Assembly: GCF_044793635.1 (NCBI RefSeq)
Contig: NZ_CP084992.1
Location: forward strand, 3,100,001-3,164,000
DNA: 64,000 bases
Direction of reading: 5' to 3'
DNA from: Virgibacillus_F necropolis_A
GTDB lineage: Bacteria; Bacillota; Bacilli; Bacillales; Amphibacillaceae
A program made the position numbers and the translations under genes. Positions 34,706 through 41,473 of this stretch are shown piece after piece; the stretch's first letter is position 1, and each line of letters opens with the position of its first letter. The notes under the pieces are model-generated. The model was not told where the DNA came from and did not search any database. It saw only the letters and a list, made by a program, of their open reading frames with translations.

Positions 34706-34825
34706 CTAGCTACGGCTCCTAGCGACTAGCAAATAGTTAGTCCTGATGAAATGTACGTACAGTTCAACGTACTTTTCACATGCCTATCTATTTGTACGTC
34801 ACTGACCAGTCGCCTTCGCTTTTCT
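34706..34825. repeat. Dispersed repeat element abutting the yhfH stop codon
   Basis: GTCTAGCTACGGCTCCTAGCGACTAG at the left and CCAGTCGCCTTCGCTTTTC at the right (each arm recognisable from related elements) enclose inverted CAAATAG/CTATTTG and GTACGT/ACGTAC motifs. It ends two bases from the yhfH stop codon, like the related element next to yhaA. Confidence 0.65.
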
Positions 34826-34827
34826 AA

Positions 34828-34956
34828 TTATCTCGCCGGATGATCACATTCGTCACATAAATTACCGTAGCAATCTGCTTGCTCATTCATGTCATTTCCA
34901 CAATGCTGGCATTTCTTCTTCGGTAATGATCTGAAAAATTCAAGGACGTTTTTCAT
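34828..34956 (-). CDS. yhfH: YhfH-like 42-residue zinc-ribbon protein
   Basis: ATG 34956 is preceded by AAAGGGGGAT. The 42 residues (start MKNVLEFFRSLPKKK) contain CQHCG and LCDECD, a four-cysteine zinc-ribbon pattern plus one extra Cys. It lies divergent to yhfI as in B. subtilis, where YhfH is a similarly short protein. Function unknown. It is too short for ordinary gene calling but well supported by site, motif and context. Confidence 0.82.
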   Translation of the reverse strand: MKNVLEFFRSLPKKKCQHCGNDMNEQADCYGNLCDECDHPAR

Positions 34957-35051
34957 GTGTATCCCCCTTTAATTTAGTATTTACATTGTATTATAACAGT
35001 ATGCATAAAGTCAATAGTGTGTTACAACAAATTTTAAAAAGAGGTGTTTGT

Positions 35052-35792
35052 ATGAAATGTACAGTAATAGGTTTTTGGGGCGGGTTTCCTGCTGAGGGAG
35101 GAGCGACATCTTCCTATTTATTTGAAAAAGATAATTTTTCGCTTTTGATTGATGTAGGTAGTGGGGCTTTATCGACGGTTCAGAAGTATAAACATGTGAT
35201 GGACATTGATGCTGTTGTATTATCGCATTATCATCACGATCATATTGCAGATATCGGTGTTCTTCAGTATGCATGGCTTGTTCATTCGTACATTCGCGAA
35301 GAAAAAGAAATTTTACCGATTTATGGTCATAAAGAAAATAAGGAAAAATTTGAGGCGTTGTCACATGAATGTACTGAAGGAATTGCCTATGACCCGAACA
35401 GTGAGCTTAAGGTTGGACCATTTTCCATAAGCTTTTTAAAGACCAATCACCCTGTTCCGTGTTATGGAATGCGTATTTCTGATGGGGAAGATGTCATTGT
35501 TTATACTGCAGACACTACCTATAAAGAGGAATGGATTGATTTTGCAAAAGATGCTGATCTATTAATCACGGACTGTAATTTTTATGAAAAGCAAGATGGA
35601 TCAGCAGCTGGGCATATGACCAGTAAAGAAGGTGCAACTATCGCCAGCAATGCGAATGTTGGTGAACTGTTGTTAAGTCATCTCCCGCAATATGGTGATA
35701 CAAATGATTTAGTTTTAGAAGCTGAGAAATATTTTTCTGGGAAGATACAACTAGCAAAAACCGGATTGGTATGGGAAAAAGATAGTATCTAA
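35052..35792 (+). CDS. yhfI: YhfI-like metallo-beta-lactamase-fold hydrolase
   Basis: The 246-residue protein has the dinuclear metal motif LSHYHHDHIADIG, a second-site His in TNHPVPCYGM, Asp in YTADTTY and a terminal LLSHLPQYGD. This is the RNase Z/YhfI branch of the fold. It starts at ATG 35052 (AGAGGTG site), giving nearly the B. subtilis length; the frame continues to 34986 without a good site. The substrate is unknown. It lies 69 bases before lplJ. Confidence 0.9.
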   Translation: MKCTVIGFWGGFPAEGGATSSYLFEKDNFSLLIDVGSGALSTVQKYKHVMDIDAVVLSHYHHDHIADIGVLQYAWLVHSYIREEKEILPIYGHKENKEKFEALSHECTEGIAYDPNSELKVGPFSISFLKTNHPVPCYGMRISDGEDVIVYTADTTYKEEWIDFAKDADLLITDCNFYEKQDGSAAGHMTSKEGATIASNANVGELLLSHLPQYGDTNDLVLEAEKYFSGKIQLAKTGLVWEKDSI

Positions 35793-35861
35793 CTTTTGAT
35801 TGAAAGGGACTTTTCCATTACAATTAGCCGTGTAGAGAAACTAACGGGAGGTCATTTCGAC

Positions 35862-36857
35862 ATGAAATTTATCGATAATAAAGGTATTACAGATCCAAGT
35901 ATTAATCTTGCGCTTGAGGAGTATGTTTTACAGAACTTTGGTGAAAATGATACATATTTATTATTTTACATTAATAGACCATCAATAATTATAGGACGAA
36001 ACCAGAACTCTGTCGAAGAAATCAACACAGAGTACGTTGATAACAATGGTATAAAAGTTGTTCGTCGTCTTTCTGGTGGGGGCGCTGTGTACCATGATGA
36101 AGGAAATCTAAACTTTAGCTTTATCACAAAAGATGATGGGGAGAGCTTCCACAATTTCGCGAAGTTCACGAAACCAGTTGTTGAAGCATTAAACAAGCTA
36201 GGTGTTCCGGCGGAATTAAAAGGGAGAAATGACCTTGTTGCGGATGGCCGCAAAATTTCAGGTAACGCACAGTTCTCAACAAAAGGACGAATGTTTAGCC
36301 ATGGTACATTAATGTTTGATTCAGAAATTGAACATGTTGTTTCAGCCCTGAATGTGAAGAAGGAAAAAATTGAATCGAAAGGAATTAAGTCTATTCGCAG
36401 TCGTGTAGCGAATATTTCTGAATTCCTTGAAGAAAAAGTGACAATGGATGAATTCAAGGATATCATTTTACGCTATATTTTCGATGTAGAGGATGTAAAA
36501 GATGTTCCACGTTATGAATTAACAGAACAGGATTGGGAAAATGTACATCAAATTTCCAAAGAACGATACCAGAATTGGGATTGGAACTTTGGTAAATCAC
36601 CGAAATTCAACACCAAAGCATCACACAAGTTTGATTCAGGACTTGTCGACGTTCGTTTGGAAGTGAATAAGGGCATAATTGAAAACTGCAAAATCTATGG
36701 AGACTTTTTTGGAATTGGAAATGTGGCGGACGTTGAAGAAAAGCTAATTGGTGTGCGTCATGAACGAAAAGCGATAGATGAAGCACTGGAAAATGTAGAT
36801 ATTCCACATTATCTAGGAAAAATTTCAAAAGACGATTTTATTAACTTGATTTATTAA
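35862..36857 (+). CDS. lplJ: Lipoate-protein ligase LplJ
   Basis: The 331-residue enzyme, the same length as B. subtilis LplJ, starts MKFIDNKGITDPSINLALEEY at ATG 35862 with CGGGAGG upstream; the longer frame to 35796 is rejected. The lipoate/ATP motif RRLSGGGAVYHDEGNLNFSF and the lysine-containing NDLVADGRKISGNAQ are present, followed by the C-terminal accessory domain. It salvages free lipoate onto 2-oxoacid dehydrogenase and GcvH subunits. Confidence 0.96.
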   Translation: MKFIDNKGITDPSINLALEEYVLQNFGENDTYLLFYINRPSIIIGRNQNSVEEINTEYVDNNGIKVVRRLSGGGAVYHDEGNLNFSFITKDDGESFHNFAKFTKPVVEALNKLGVPAELKGRNDLVADGRKISGNAQFSTKGRMFSHGTLMFDSEIEHVVSALNVKKEKIESKGIKSIRSRVANISEFLEEKVTMDEFKDIILRYIFDVEDVKDVPRYELTEQDWENVHQISKERYQNWDWNFGKSPKFNTKASHKFDSGLVDVRLEVNKGIIENCKIYGDFFGIGNVADVEEKLIGVRHERKAIDEALENVDIPHYLGKISKDDFINLIY

Positions 36858-36863
36858 TTCTTG

Positions 36864-36900
36864 AGGCTAAATGGACATACGATGTTCATTTAGCCTTTTA
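36864..36900 (+). terminator. Rho-independent terminator of yhfI-lplJ
   Basis: GGCTAAATGGACAT / ATGTTCATTTAGCC with a 3-base loop (one G-U pair) and TTTTA tail. Confidence 0.87.
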
Positions 36901-36969
36901 CATTAGGATTTCAACCATCAGTATTTCCATCCACAATGTTTAAATCTACCAACTTTTAATTTTTAACAC

Positions 36970-36998
36970 TTGAAAAGAATTTGTCTGTATTTTATAAT
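36970..36998 (+). promoter_or_regulatory. Sigma-A promoter of lcfB
   Basis: TTGAAA (36970) and TATAAT (36993) with an exact 17-base spacer, about 64 bases before the start codon. Confidence 0.75.
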
Positions 36999-37021
36999 TA
37001 ATATGAATTTTAACATATAAA

Positions 37022-37039
37022 TGAATGATTATTCATTCA
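37022..37039. promoter_or_regulatory. FadR-type operator upstream of lcfB
   Basis: TGAATGATTATTCATTCA is a perfect inverted repeat of TGAATGA around a 4-base centre, the consensus of the Bacillus fatty-acid-degradation repressor FadR. It lies just downstream of the promoter's expected start point, so bound repressor would block initiation or elongation. Long-chain acyl-CoA would relieve it. Confidence 0.85.
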
Positions 37040-37061
37040 TGATATTTGGGGAGGCATAAAG

Positions 37062-38600
37062 GTGGATTTAAGTAATCAGTTAACGCACATGGCTCAAAAA
37101 TCACCAAATAAACCAGCGTATGTTTTTCAAGAAAAAGCGACTACATACATGGAGTTAGAGGGAGCAGTAACAAAGTTCGCATCACGGTTACGTGAATTAG
37201 GGTACAAAAAAGGGGATCACATTGCATTAGTTGTTGGAAATAGCCCGTATTATGTAATTGGTTTATATGGGGCGTTGCGCTTAGGGGCAGTAGTAATTCC
37301 GATTAACCCGCTCTACACGGCACATGAAATGACGTATATCCTGAAAAATGGGGATGTTAAAGCAGTTATCACAATGGATGTATTAATGGAAAAGTTTGAA
37401 GCAATTGCTGAACAACTACCAGGTGTTGAGCATTATATTTCCTGTGAGTCTGGTAAGGAAGTGGCCTTTGACGAATTTTCCGTCTTGCCAAAATTGAAAT
37501 CGTTTTCAAAGTTAGTAGCAGAGGGTAGTCTGGATTTTGATGCGCCACCTTTGGATGAGCAAGAGACTGCGATCATTTTGTATACGTCTGGTACAACAGG
37601 CCAGCCAAAAGGTGCTATGTTGACACATAAAAACCTTTATTCTAATGCAAAAGATGTAGCTGACTATTTGACTATTAATGGTGATGATCGGGTAATTGCA
37701 GCATTACCAATGTTCCACGTATTTTGTCTGACGGTTTCTTTGAATGCACCATTAATGAACGGTGGTACAATCCTGATTGTTCCAACCTTTTCACCACAGG
37801 AAGTATTTCGAATTGCTAAGGAACAAGACGCAACGGTGTTTGCCGGTGTACCAACTATGTACAACTATCTCCTGCAAAGTATTGCCGGAAACGAGGACAA
37901 TTTTTCCGGTATACGATTGTGCATCAGTGGTGGATCATCTATGCCAGTAGCATTGTTAAAGCAGTTCGAACAGGCATTCCATGTGAAAGTGTCTGAAGGA
38001 TACGGTCTTTCTGAGGCATCACCAGTCACATGCTTCAATCCATTAGATCGCCCAAGAAAGCCTGGATCAATTGGTACAAACATTTTAAACGTTGAAAATA
38101 AAGTTGTCGATGAGTTTGGCGTGGAAGTACCGGTTGGCGAAGTGGGTGAATTGATTGTTCAAGGTCCAAATGTGATGAAGGGTTATTATAAAATGCCAGA
38201 GGAAACAGCACATGCGCTTAAAGATGGCTGGCTTTACACTGGTGACATGGCACGTATGGATGATGAAGGCTATTTTTATATCGTTGATCGTAAAAAAGAT
38301 ATGATTATCGTAGGTGGATACAATGTTTATCCAAGAGAAGTTGAAGAGATACTTTACGCACATCCAAGTGTTTCTGAAGCTGCCGTAATCGGTACACCTA
38401 ACGCTAATACTGGTGAAGCAGTTATTGGTTTTGTCGTAACACAAGATCCATCCTTAAAGGAGGATGTATTACTCGAATTCTGTAAAGGTCATTTAGCAAA
38501 ATATAAAGTTCCAAAAGAAATTGAGTTCCTTGATGAATTGCCAAAAAACACGACTGGAAAAATTTTGCGAAAAAACCTTCGTCCAAACGTGAAAAATTAA
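37062..38600 (+). CDS. lcfB: Long-chain acyl-CoA synthetase LcfB
   Basis: The 512-residue adenylate-forming enzyme has the AMP-binding motif TAIILYTSGTTGQPKGAMLTHKN, GYGLSEASPVTC, WLYTGDMARMDDEGYFYIVDRKKDMI and the catalytic Lys in LPKNTTGKILRK. It activates fatty acids for beta-oxidation. GTG 37062 follows GGGGAGG by 7 bases. It corresponds to B. subtilis YhfL. A FadR-type operator controls it. Confidence 0.94.
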   Translation: MDLSNQLTHMAQKSPNKPAYVFQEKATTYMELEGAVTKFASRLRELGYKKGDHIALVVGNSPYYVIGLYGALRLGAVVIPINPLYTAHEMTYILKNGDVKAVITMDVLMEKFEAIAEQLPGVEHYISCESGKEVAFDEFSVLPKLKSFSKLVAEGSLDFDAPPLDEQETAIILYTSGTTGQPKGAMLTHKNLYSNAKDVADYLTINGDDRVIAALPMFHVFCLTVSLNAPLMNGGTILIVPTFSPQEVFRIAKEQDATVFAGVPTMYNYLLQSIAGNEDNFSGIRLCISGGSSMPVALLKQFEQAFHVKVSEGYGLSEASPVTCFNPLDRPRKPGSIGTNILNVENKVVDEFGVEVPVGEVGELIVQGPNVMKGYYKMPEETAHALKDGWLYTGDMARMDDEGYFYIVDRKKDMIIVGGYNVYPREVEEILYAHPSVSEAAVIGTPNANTGEAVIGFVVTQDPSLKEDVLLEFCKGHLAKYKVPKEIEFLDELPKNTTGKILRKNLRPNVKN

Positions 38601-38615
38601 AAGTAGGGAATTGGA

Positions 38616-38650
38616 GTCATGCAGAAAATGTTCTGCATGACTTGTTATTT
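38616..38650 (+). terminator. Rho-independent terminator of lcfB
   Basis: GTCATGCAGAA / TTCTGCATGAC, an 11-bp stem with a 4-base loop and TTGTTATTT tail. Confidence 0.9.
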
Positions 38651-38730
38651 CATGTAATAGTTTTTCTAATAATGATGTATGAATCACCTTTATTTACGCC
38701 AAACTAGGTAGTAAAAAGGAGGGTTCAGGT

Positions 38731-38874
38731 ATGAAGAAAAAGAGAGAAGAAATACCAACGTTTACAATCTTAAACCCAGATTTTCACGGACCTGAAAATG
38801 TGGTAATGGATTCGGGAGTTAACCAGGAAATAGATGAAGAAGTAGTTTCCCAGGATGAAAATTATCAGGGATAA
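38731..38874 (+). CDS. 47-residue acidic protein upstream of comK, unknown function
   Basis: ATG 38731 follows AAGGAGGG with 8 bases. The protein begins KKKREEIPTFTILNPDFHGPENV and ends in an acidic tail (EIDEEVVSQDEN). It has no membrane segment or recognised domain. The excellent site and the conserved-looking IPTFTILNPDFHGPEN core argue for a real small gene. Confidence 0.6.
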   Translation: MKKKREEIPTFTILNPDFHGPENVVMDSGVNQEIDEEVVSQDENYQG

Positions 38875-38913
38875 GCAAAATAAATCACGTTTTTTCAAAA
38901 AATTTGTATTCTT

Positions 38914-38943
38914 TTGTCTAAAAGTTTGGTAAATTAATTATAA
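38914..38943 (+). promoter_or_regulatory. Possible comK promoter
   Basis: TTGTCT and TTATAA with an 18-base spacer, 40-70 bases upstream of comK. No canonical AAAA-N5-TTTT ComK box pair could be aligned with it. Confidence 0.35.
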
Positions 38944-38981
38944 GCTTCTTTCTTTTCGTTTTACAACGAAAGGATGACAAA

Positions 38982-39503
38982 ATGGTTAAGAACTATTATT
39001 CTCCATCATATGAAATTACTCCATTTACAATGGCTGTTTTAGCTGACTTTGGGAAAACCGAGGAATACACTACGTGTGTTTTGGAAACGCAGGAAGAATT
39101 TTTTGTAGAGCCTTCTCCTACTAAGCTGGTTGACTTTGCGTGTAAATCCTTTGGTGCAAGTCTAAAAGGCAGACAAGAAGGAACTCGCGATATATGCAAT
39201 ATCACACATAAAGCACCTATCGCTATCGATCCAAGTAGCGGCATGTATTTCTTCCCCACAATTTCACCAATAAACACTAAATGCTCCTGGATAGCACATA
39301 CTCACATTGATCAGCTTAAGATGACCGACAATCATTGCACTGAGATACTTTTTAAGAATGGTAAGTCCGTTACCATCGATGTTTCCTACGGCTCGATGCT
39401 GAACCAAATTCAGCGTACAGCACAATTTCGCTACCTGTTGGACAACCGAATCAAGTATTTGCGGAGACAGGGCGCTGATATGGTGGCAGAGCCTTATGCA
39501 TAA
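38982..39503 (+). CDS. comK: Competence transcription factor ComK
   Basis: The 173-residue protein keeps ComK hallmarks: ICNITHKAPIAIDPSSGMYFFPT, CSWIAHTHID and GKSVTIDVSYGSMLNQIQRTAQFRYLLDNRI. It activates DNA-uptake genes by binding paired A/T boxes. B. subtilis ComK is 192 residues; this one stops about 20 residues earlier and lacks the FMLYPK-type segment recognised by MecA for ClpCP degradation. GAAAGG precedes the ATG. The last 53 bases overlap the 3' end of the convergent yhjD gene. Confidence 0.92.
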   Translation: MVKNYYSPSYEITPFTMAVLADFGKTEEYTTCVLETQEEFFVEPSPTKLVDFACKSFGASLKGRQEGTRDICNITHKAPIAIDPSSGMYFFPTISPINTKCSWIAHTHIDQLKMTDNHCTEILFKNGKSVTIDVSYGSMLNQIQRTAQFRYLLDNRIKYLRRQGADMVAEPYA

Positions 39504-39840
39504 GTTCCTGAAGAATGACTTCCACCTTTTTCCGGATAGCCGGATTAAAGTAATTCCGCTTTTCCTCTCGACTTTGGCAAAGAAATAGAAAAGATGAAAA
39601 TGAATCATTTTTATTTAGCGTGACCACTTTTATATTTTTCTTCTGCATGGTTTGACGTAATTGTCTACGTTCATTGGTTGCTTCTGAAATCATTTTTTCT
39701 AAAAGCTGAGTATAGGGTTCTTTAATTTTAAAAGCTCCTTTTTGGACATGTTGAACATCTTGTTGAATCACAACTATTGCCATCGAAAGAAACAGAAAGC
39801 GTGATGCTACCTGTAATTCTTCCTCATTAAGATAGCGCAT
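39451..39840 (-). CDS. yhjD: YhjD-like protein, unknown function
   Basis: The 129-residue soluble helical protein has a conserved start MRYLNEEELQVASRFLFLSMAIVVIQQD. Position beside yhjE and sip matches B. subtilis yhjD. GAGGAG lies 9 bases before the ATG. A perfect GAAC-N4-GTTC LexA-type box lies just upstream, so it may be an SOS gene. Its 3' end overlaps comK in antisense. Confidence 0.7.
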   Translation of the reverse strand: MRYLNEEELQVASRFLFLSMAIVVIQQDVQHVQKGAFKIKEPYTQLLEKMISEATNERRQLRQTMQKKNIKVVTLNKNDSFSSFLFLCQSREEKRNYFNPAIRKKVEVILQELMHKALPPYQRPVSANT

Positions 39841-39861
39841 AAGTATATCTCCTCTCCAAAA

Positions 39862-39875
39862 CGAACATTTGTTCT
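39862..39875 (-). promoter_or_regulatory. LexA (DinR)-type SOS box upstream of yhjD
   Basis: CGAACATTTGTTCT contains the palindrome GAAC-N4-GTTC of Gram-positive LexA operators, 22 bases before the yhjD start codon on its strand. Confidence 0.75.
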
Positions 39876-40062
39876 TATTTTATTATATGACAAATCCATC
39901 AAAAAATACACTATAAAATTATGGAATTTGTAAAATGAAAAGACTGAAGCTGATTTTTATTTTTCCATATGCAGAAAGATTAGTTTACTTTACAATAAAA
40001 ATAGTTAAACTAGGTTATACAAGTATAAGAGTATTCGTTTTAGGATGAGGGGATCAATCTAC

Positions 40063-40725
40063 ATGCAATTTTCGGACTTTAGTATAGCGAACATTAAACT
40101 ATTGGTGGAGCAAGACAGATTAGATGAATTTATTCGAGGATTATTAAGTGATTATGAAAGCCTGGGTCCATTGCCGGGTCTATTATTCCCATTTCTTGAG
40201 GCATTCTTACCCTTTCTGCCGTTAGTAGTATTTGTATTTGCGAACTCTGCAGCATATGGATTATTGGAAGGTTTCCTATTATCATGGGCAGGATCTAGTG
40301 TAGGTGCCGTATTTGTATTTTTACTTATACGTAGATTGGGAGATAAACGGATATTTAAGGCGATACGTAGAAACAAGCAAGTACAAAAGGTAACTGCTTG
40401 GCTCGAACGGCATGGATTTGGACCATTATTTCTATTATTGTGTTTTCCATTTTCACCATCAGCCATCATTAATGTAGTGGCAGGATTGTCTAAAATCAGT
40501 ATTCAACAATTTGTACTAGCTGTTTTGCTGGGTAAATCGGTGATGATTTTTACGATGGCATATGTGGGTGCAAGTATAGCGTCATTTGCGCAAAATCCAA
40601 CAAAGTCAATTGTTGTAGCGGCATGTATAATAGCGTTTTGGTTAATTGGAAAATATGTAGAGAAACGTATACAAAAGAAGACGCTTGAGAAAGAAGCCCG
40701 TGAGCGGGAAGAAAACGAGGGTTAA
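40063..40725 (+). CDS. yhjE: TVP38/TMEM64 (DedA/VTT-type) membrane protein YhjE
   Basis: The 220-residue protein has about five membrane segments. The VTT-domain motifs PFLEAFLPFLPLVVFVFANSAAYG and the arginine-containing FGPLFLLLCFPFSPSAIINVVAGLSKIS with GKSVMIF are clear. The family is linked to lipid scrambling or transport in the membrane. ATG 40063 follows GAGGGG; a frame from 40045 is less likely. Adjacent to sip as in B. subtilis. Confidence 0.87.
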   Translation: MQFSDFSIANIKLLVEQDRLDEFIRGLLSDYESLGPLPGLLFPFLEAFLPFLPLVVFVFANSAAYGLLEGFLLSWAGSSVGAVFVFLLIRRLGDKRIFKAIRRNKQVQKVTAWLERHGFGPLFLLLCFPFSPSAIINVVAGLSKISIQQFVLAVLLGKSVMIFTMAYVGASIASFAQNPTKSIVVAACIIAFWLIGKYVEKRIQKKTLEKEAREREENEG

Positions 40726-40821
40726 GCGTGAAACATTCCGGGTAAACTAATAAAGAAAAGCGGATGCGCATCATTACTAGCGCAGTAGCTAGATAGGATT
40801 AGAACCTTGGAGTGAAGAACT

Positions 40822-41373
40822 ATGCAAAAAATAAATTATCGACGTTTACTACCGGTTGTATTCGTTGCGATTGTATTAGCATTGGTTTTCAAGAACTTTA
40901 TATTTACAAGTTATGTAGTTGATGGAGAGTCAATGGAACCAACGCTTTATGATGGAAACTTGATGATGGTGAACAAAGTTGTCTATGATTTACAGGATGT
41001 AGATCGAATGGATGTCATTGTTTTTCATGCAAATAAAAAAGAAGATTACGTAAAGCGGGTAATTGGTTTACCTGGAGATGAAATCACATATAAAGATGAC
41101 AAGTTATATATAAATGGTGAATATGTAAAAGAGGATTTTCTGGATTCGTTAAAAAAGAAAAGTAATGAGAAACCATTTACGGAAGATTTTACACTAGAGG
41201 ATGTTACAGAAAAAACAACTGTACCAGAAGGGAAATTATTTGTAATGGGTGATAACAGGCCTGATAGCTTAGATAGTAGGTCATTTGGATTTATCTCTGA
41301 AGAACAGCTAGTTGGGAAGGTTGGCATTAAATATTGGCCATTAGCACAAACAGAAATGGGCTTCCGCAAATAA
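40822..41373 (+). CDS. sipV: Type I signal peptidase (SipV/SipT-like)
   Basis: The 183-residue protein has one N-terminal membrane anchor (residues 8-27), catalytic Ser in VDGESMEPTL, catalytic Lys in DYVKRVIGLPGD, and box E GDNRPDSLDSRSFGFI. It removes signal peptides of Sec-exported proteins at the outer membrane face. The position next to yhjE matches sipV; the exact paralogue name is uncertain. Confidence 0.92.
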   Translation: MQKINYRRLLPVVFVAIVLALVFKNFIFTSYVVDGESMEPTLYDGNLMMVNKVVYDLQDVDRMDVIVFHANKKEDYVKRVIGLPGDEITYKDDKLYINGEYVKEDFLDSLKKKSNEKPFTEDFTLEDVTEKTTVPEGKLFVMGDNRPDSLDSRSFGFISEEQLVGKVGIKYWPLAQTEMGFRK

Positions 41374-41403
41374 GTTTTCTGTACTGGTACTTCTTTTAAG
41401 TAT

Positions 41404-41452
41404 AATAATAGCTTTGCCTTTGATAAAATAAAGGCAAAGCTATTATTTTTTC
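41404..41452 (+). terminator. Rho-independent terminator of sip
   Basis: An 18-bp perfect stem (AATAATAGCTTTGCCTTT / AAAGGCAAAGCTATTATT) with an 8-base loop and T run, just upstream of addB. Confidence 0.92.
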
Positions 41453-41473
41453 TACAAAGTCGAGGGGGTTATT

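Noticed and set aside
35966..36466. 166-codon minus-strand frame inside lplJ
   Set aside because: Shadow of a clear lipoate ligase; composition is Ser/Arg-rich as expected for antisense frames.
38877..38913. ComK autoregulatory boxes (AAAA-N5-TTTT) upstream of comK
   Set aside because: A and T runs are present but none has the 5-base spacing; the nearest matches have 9 or more bases between them.
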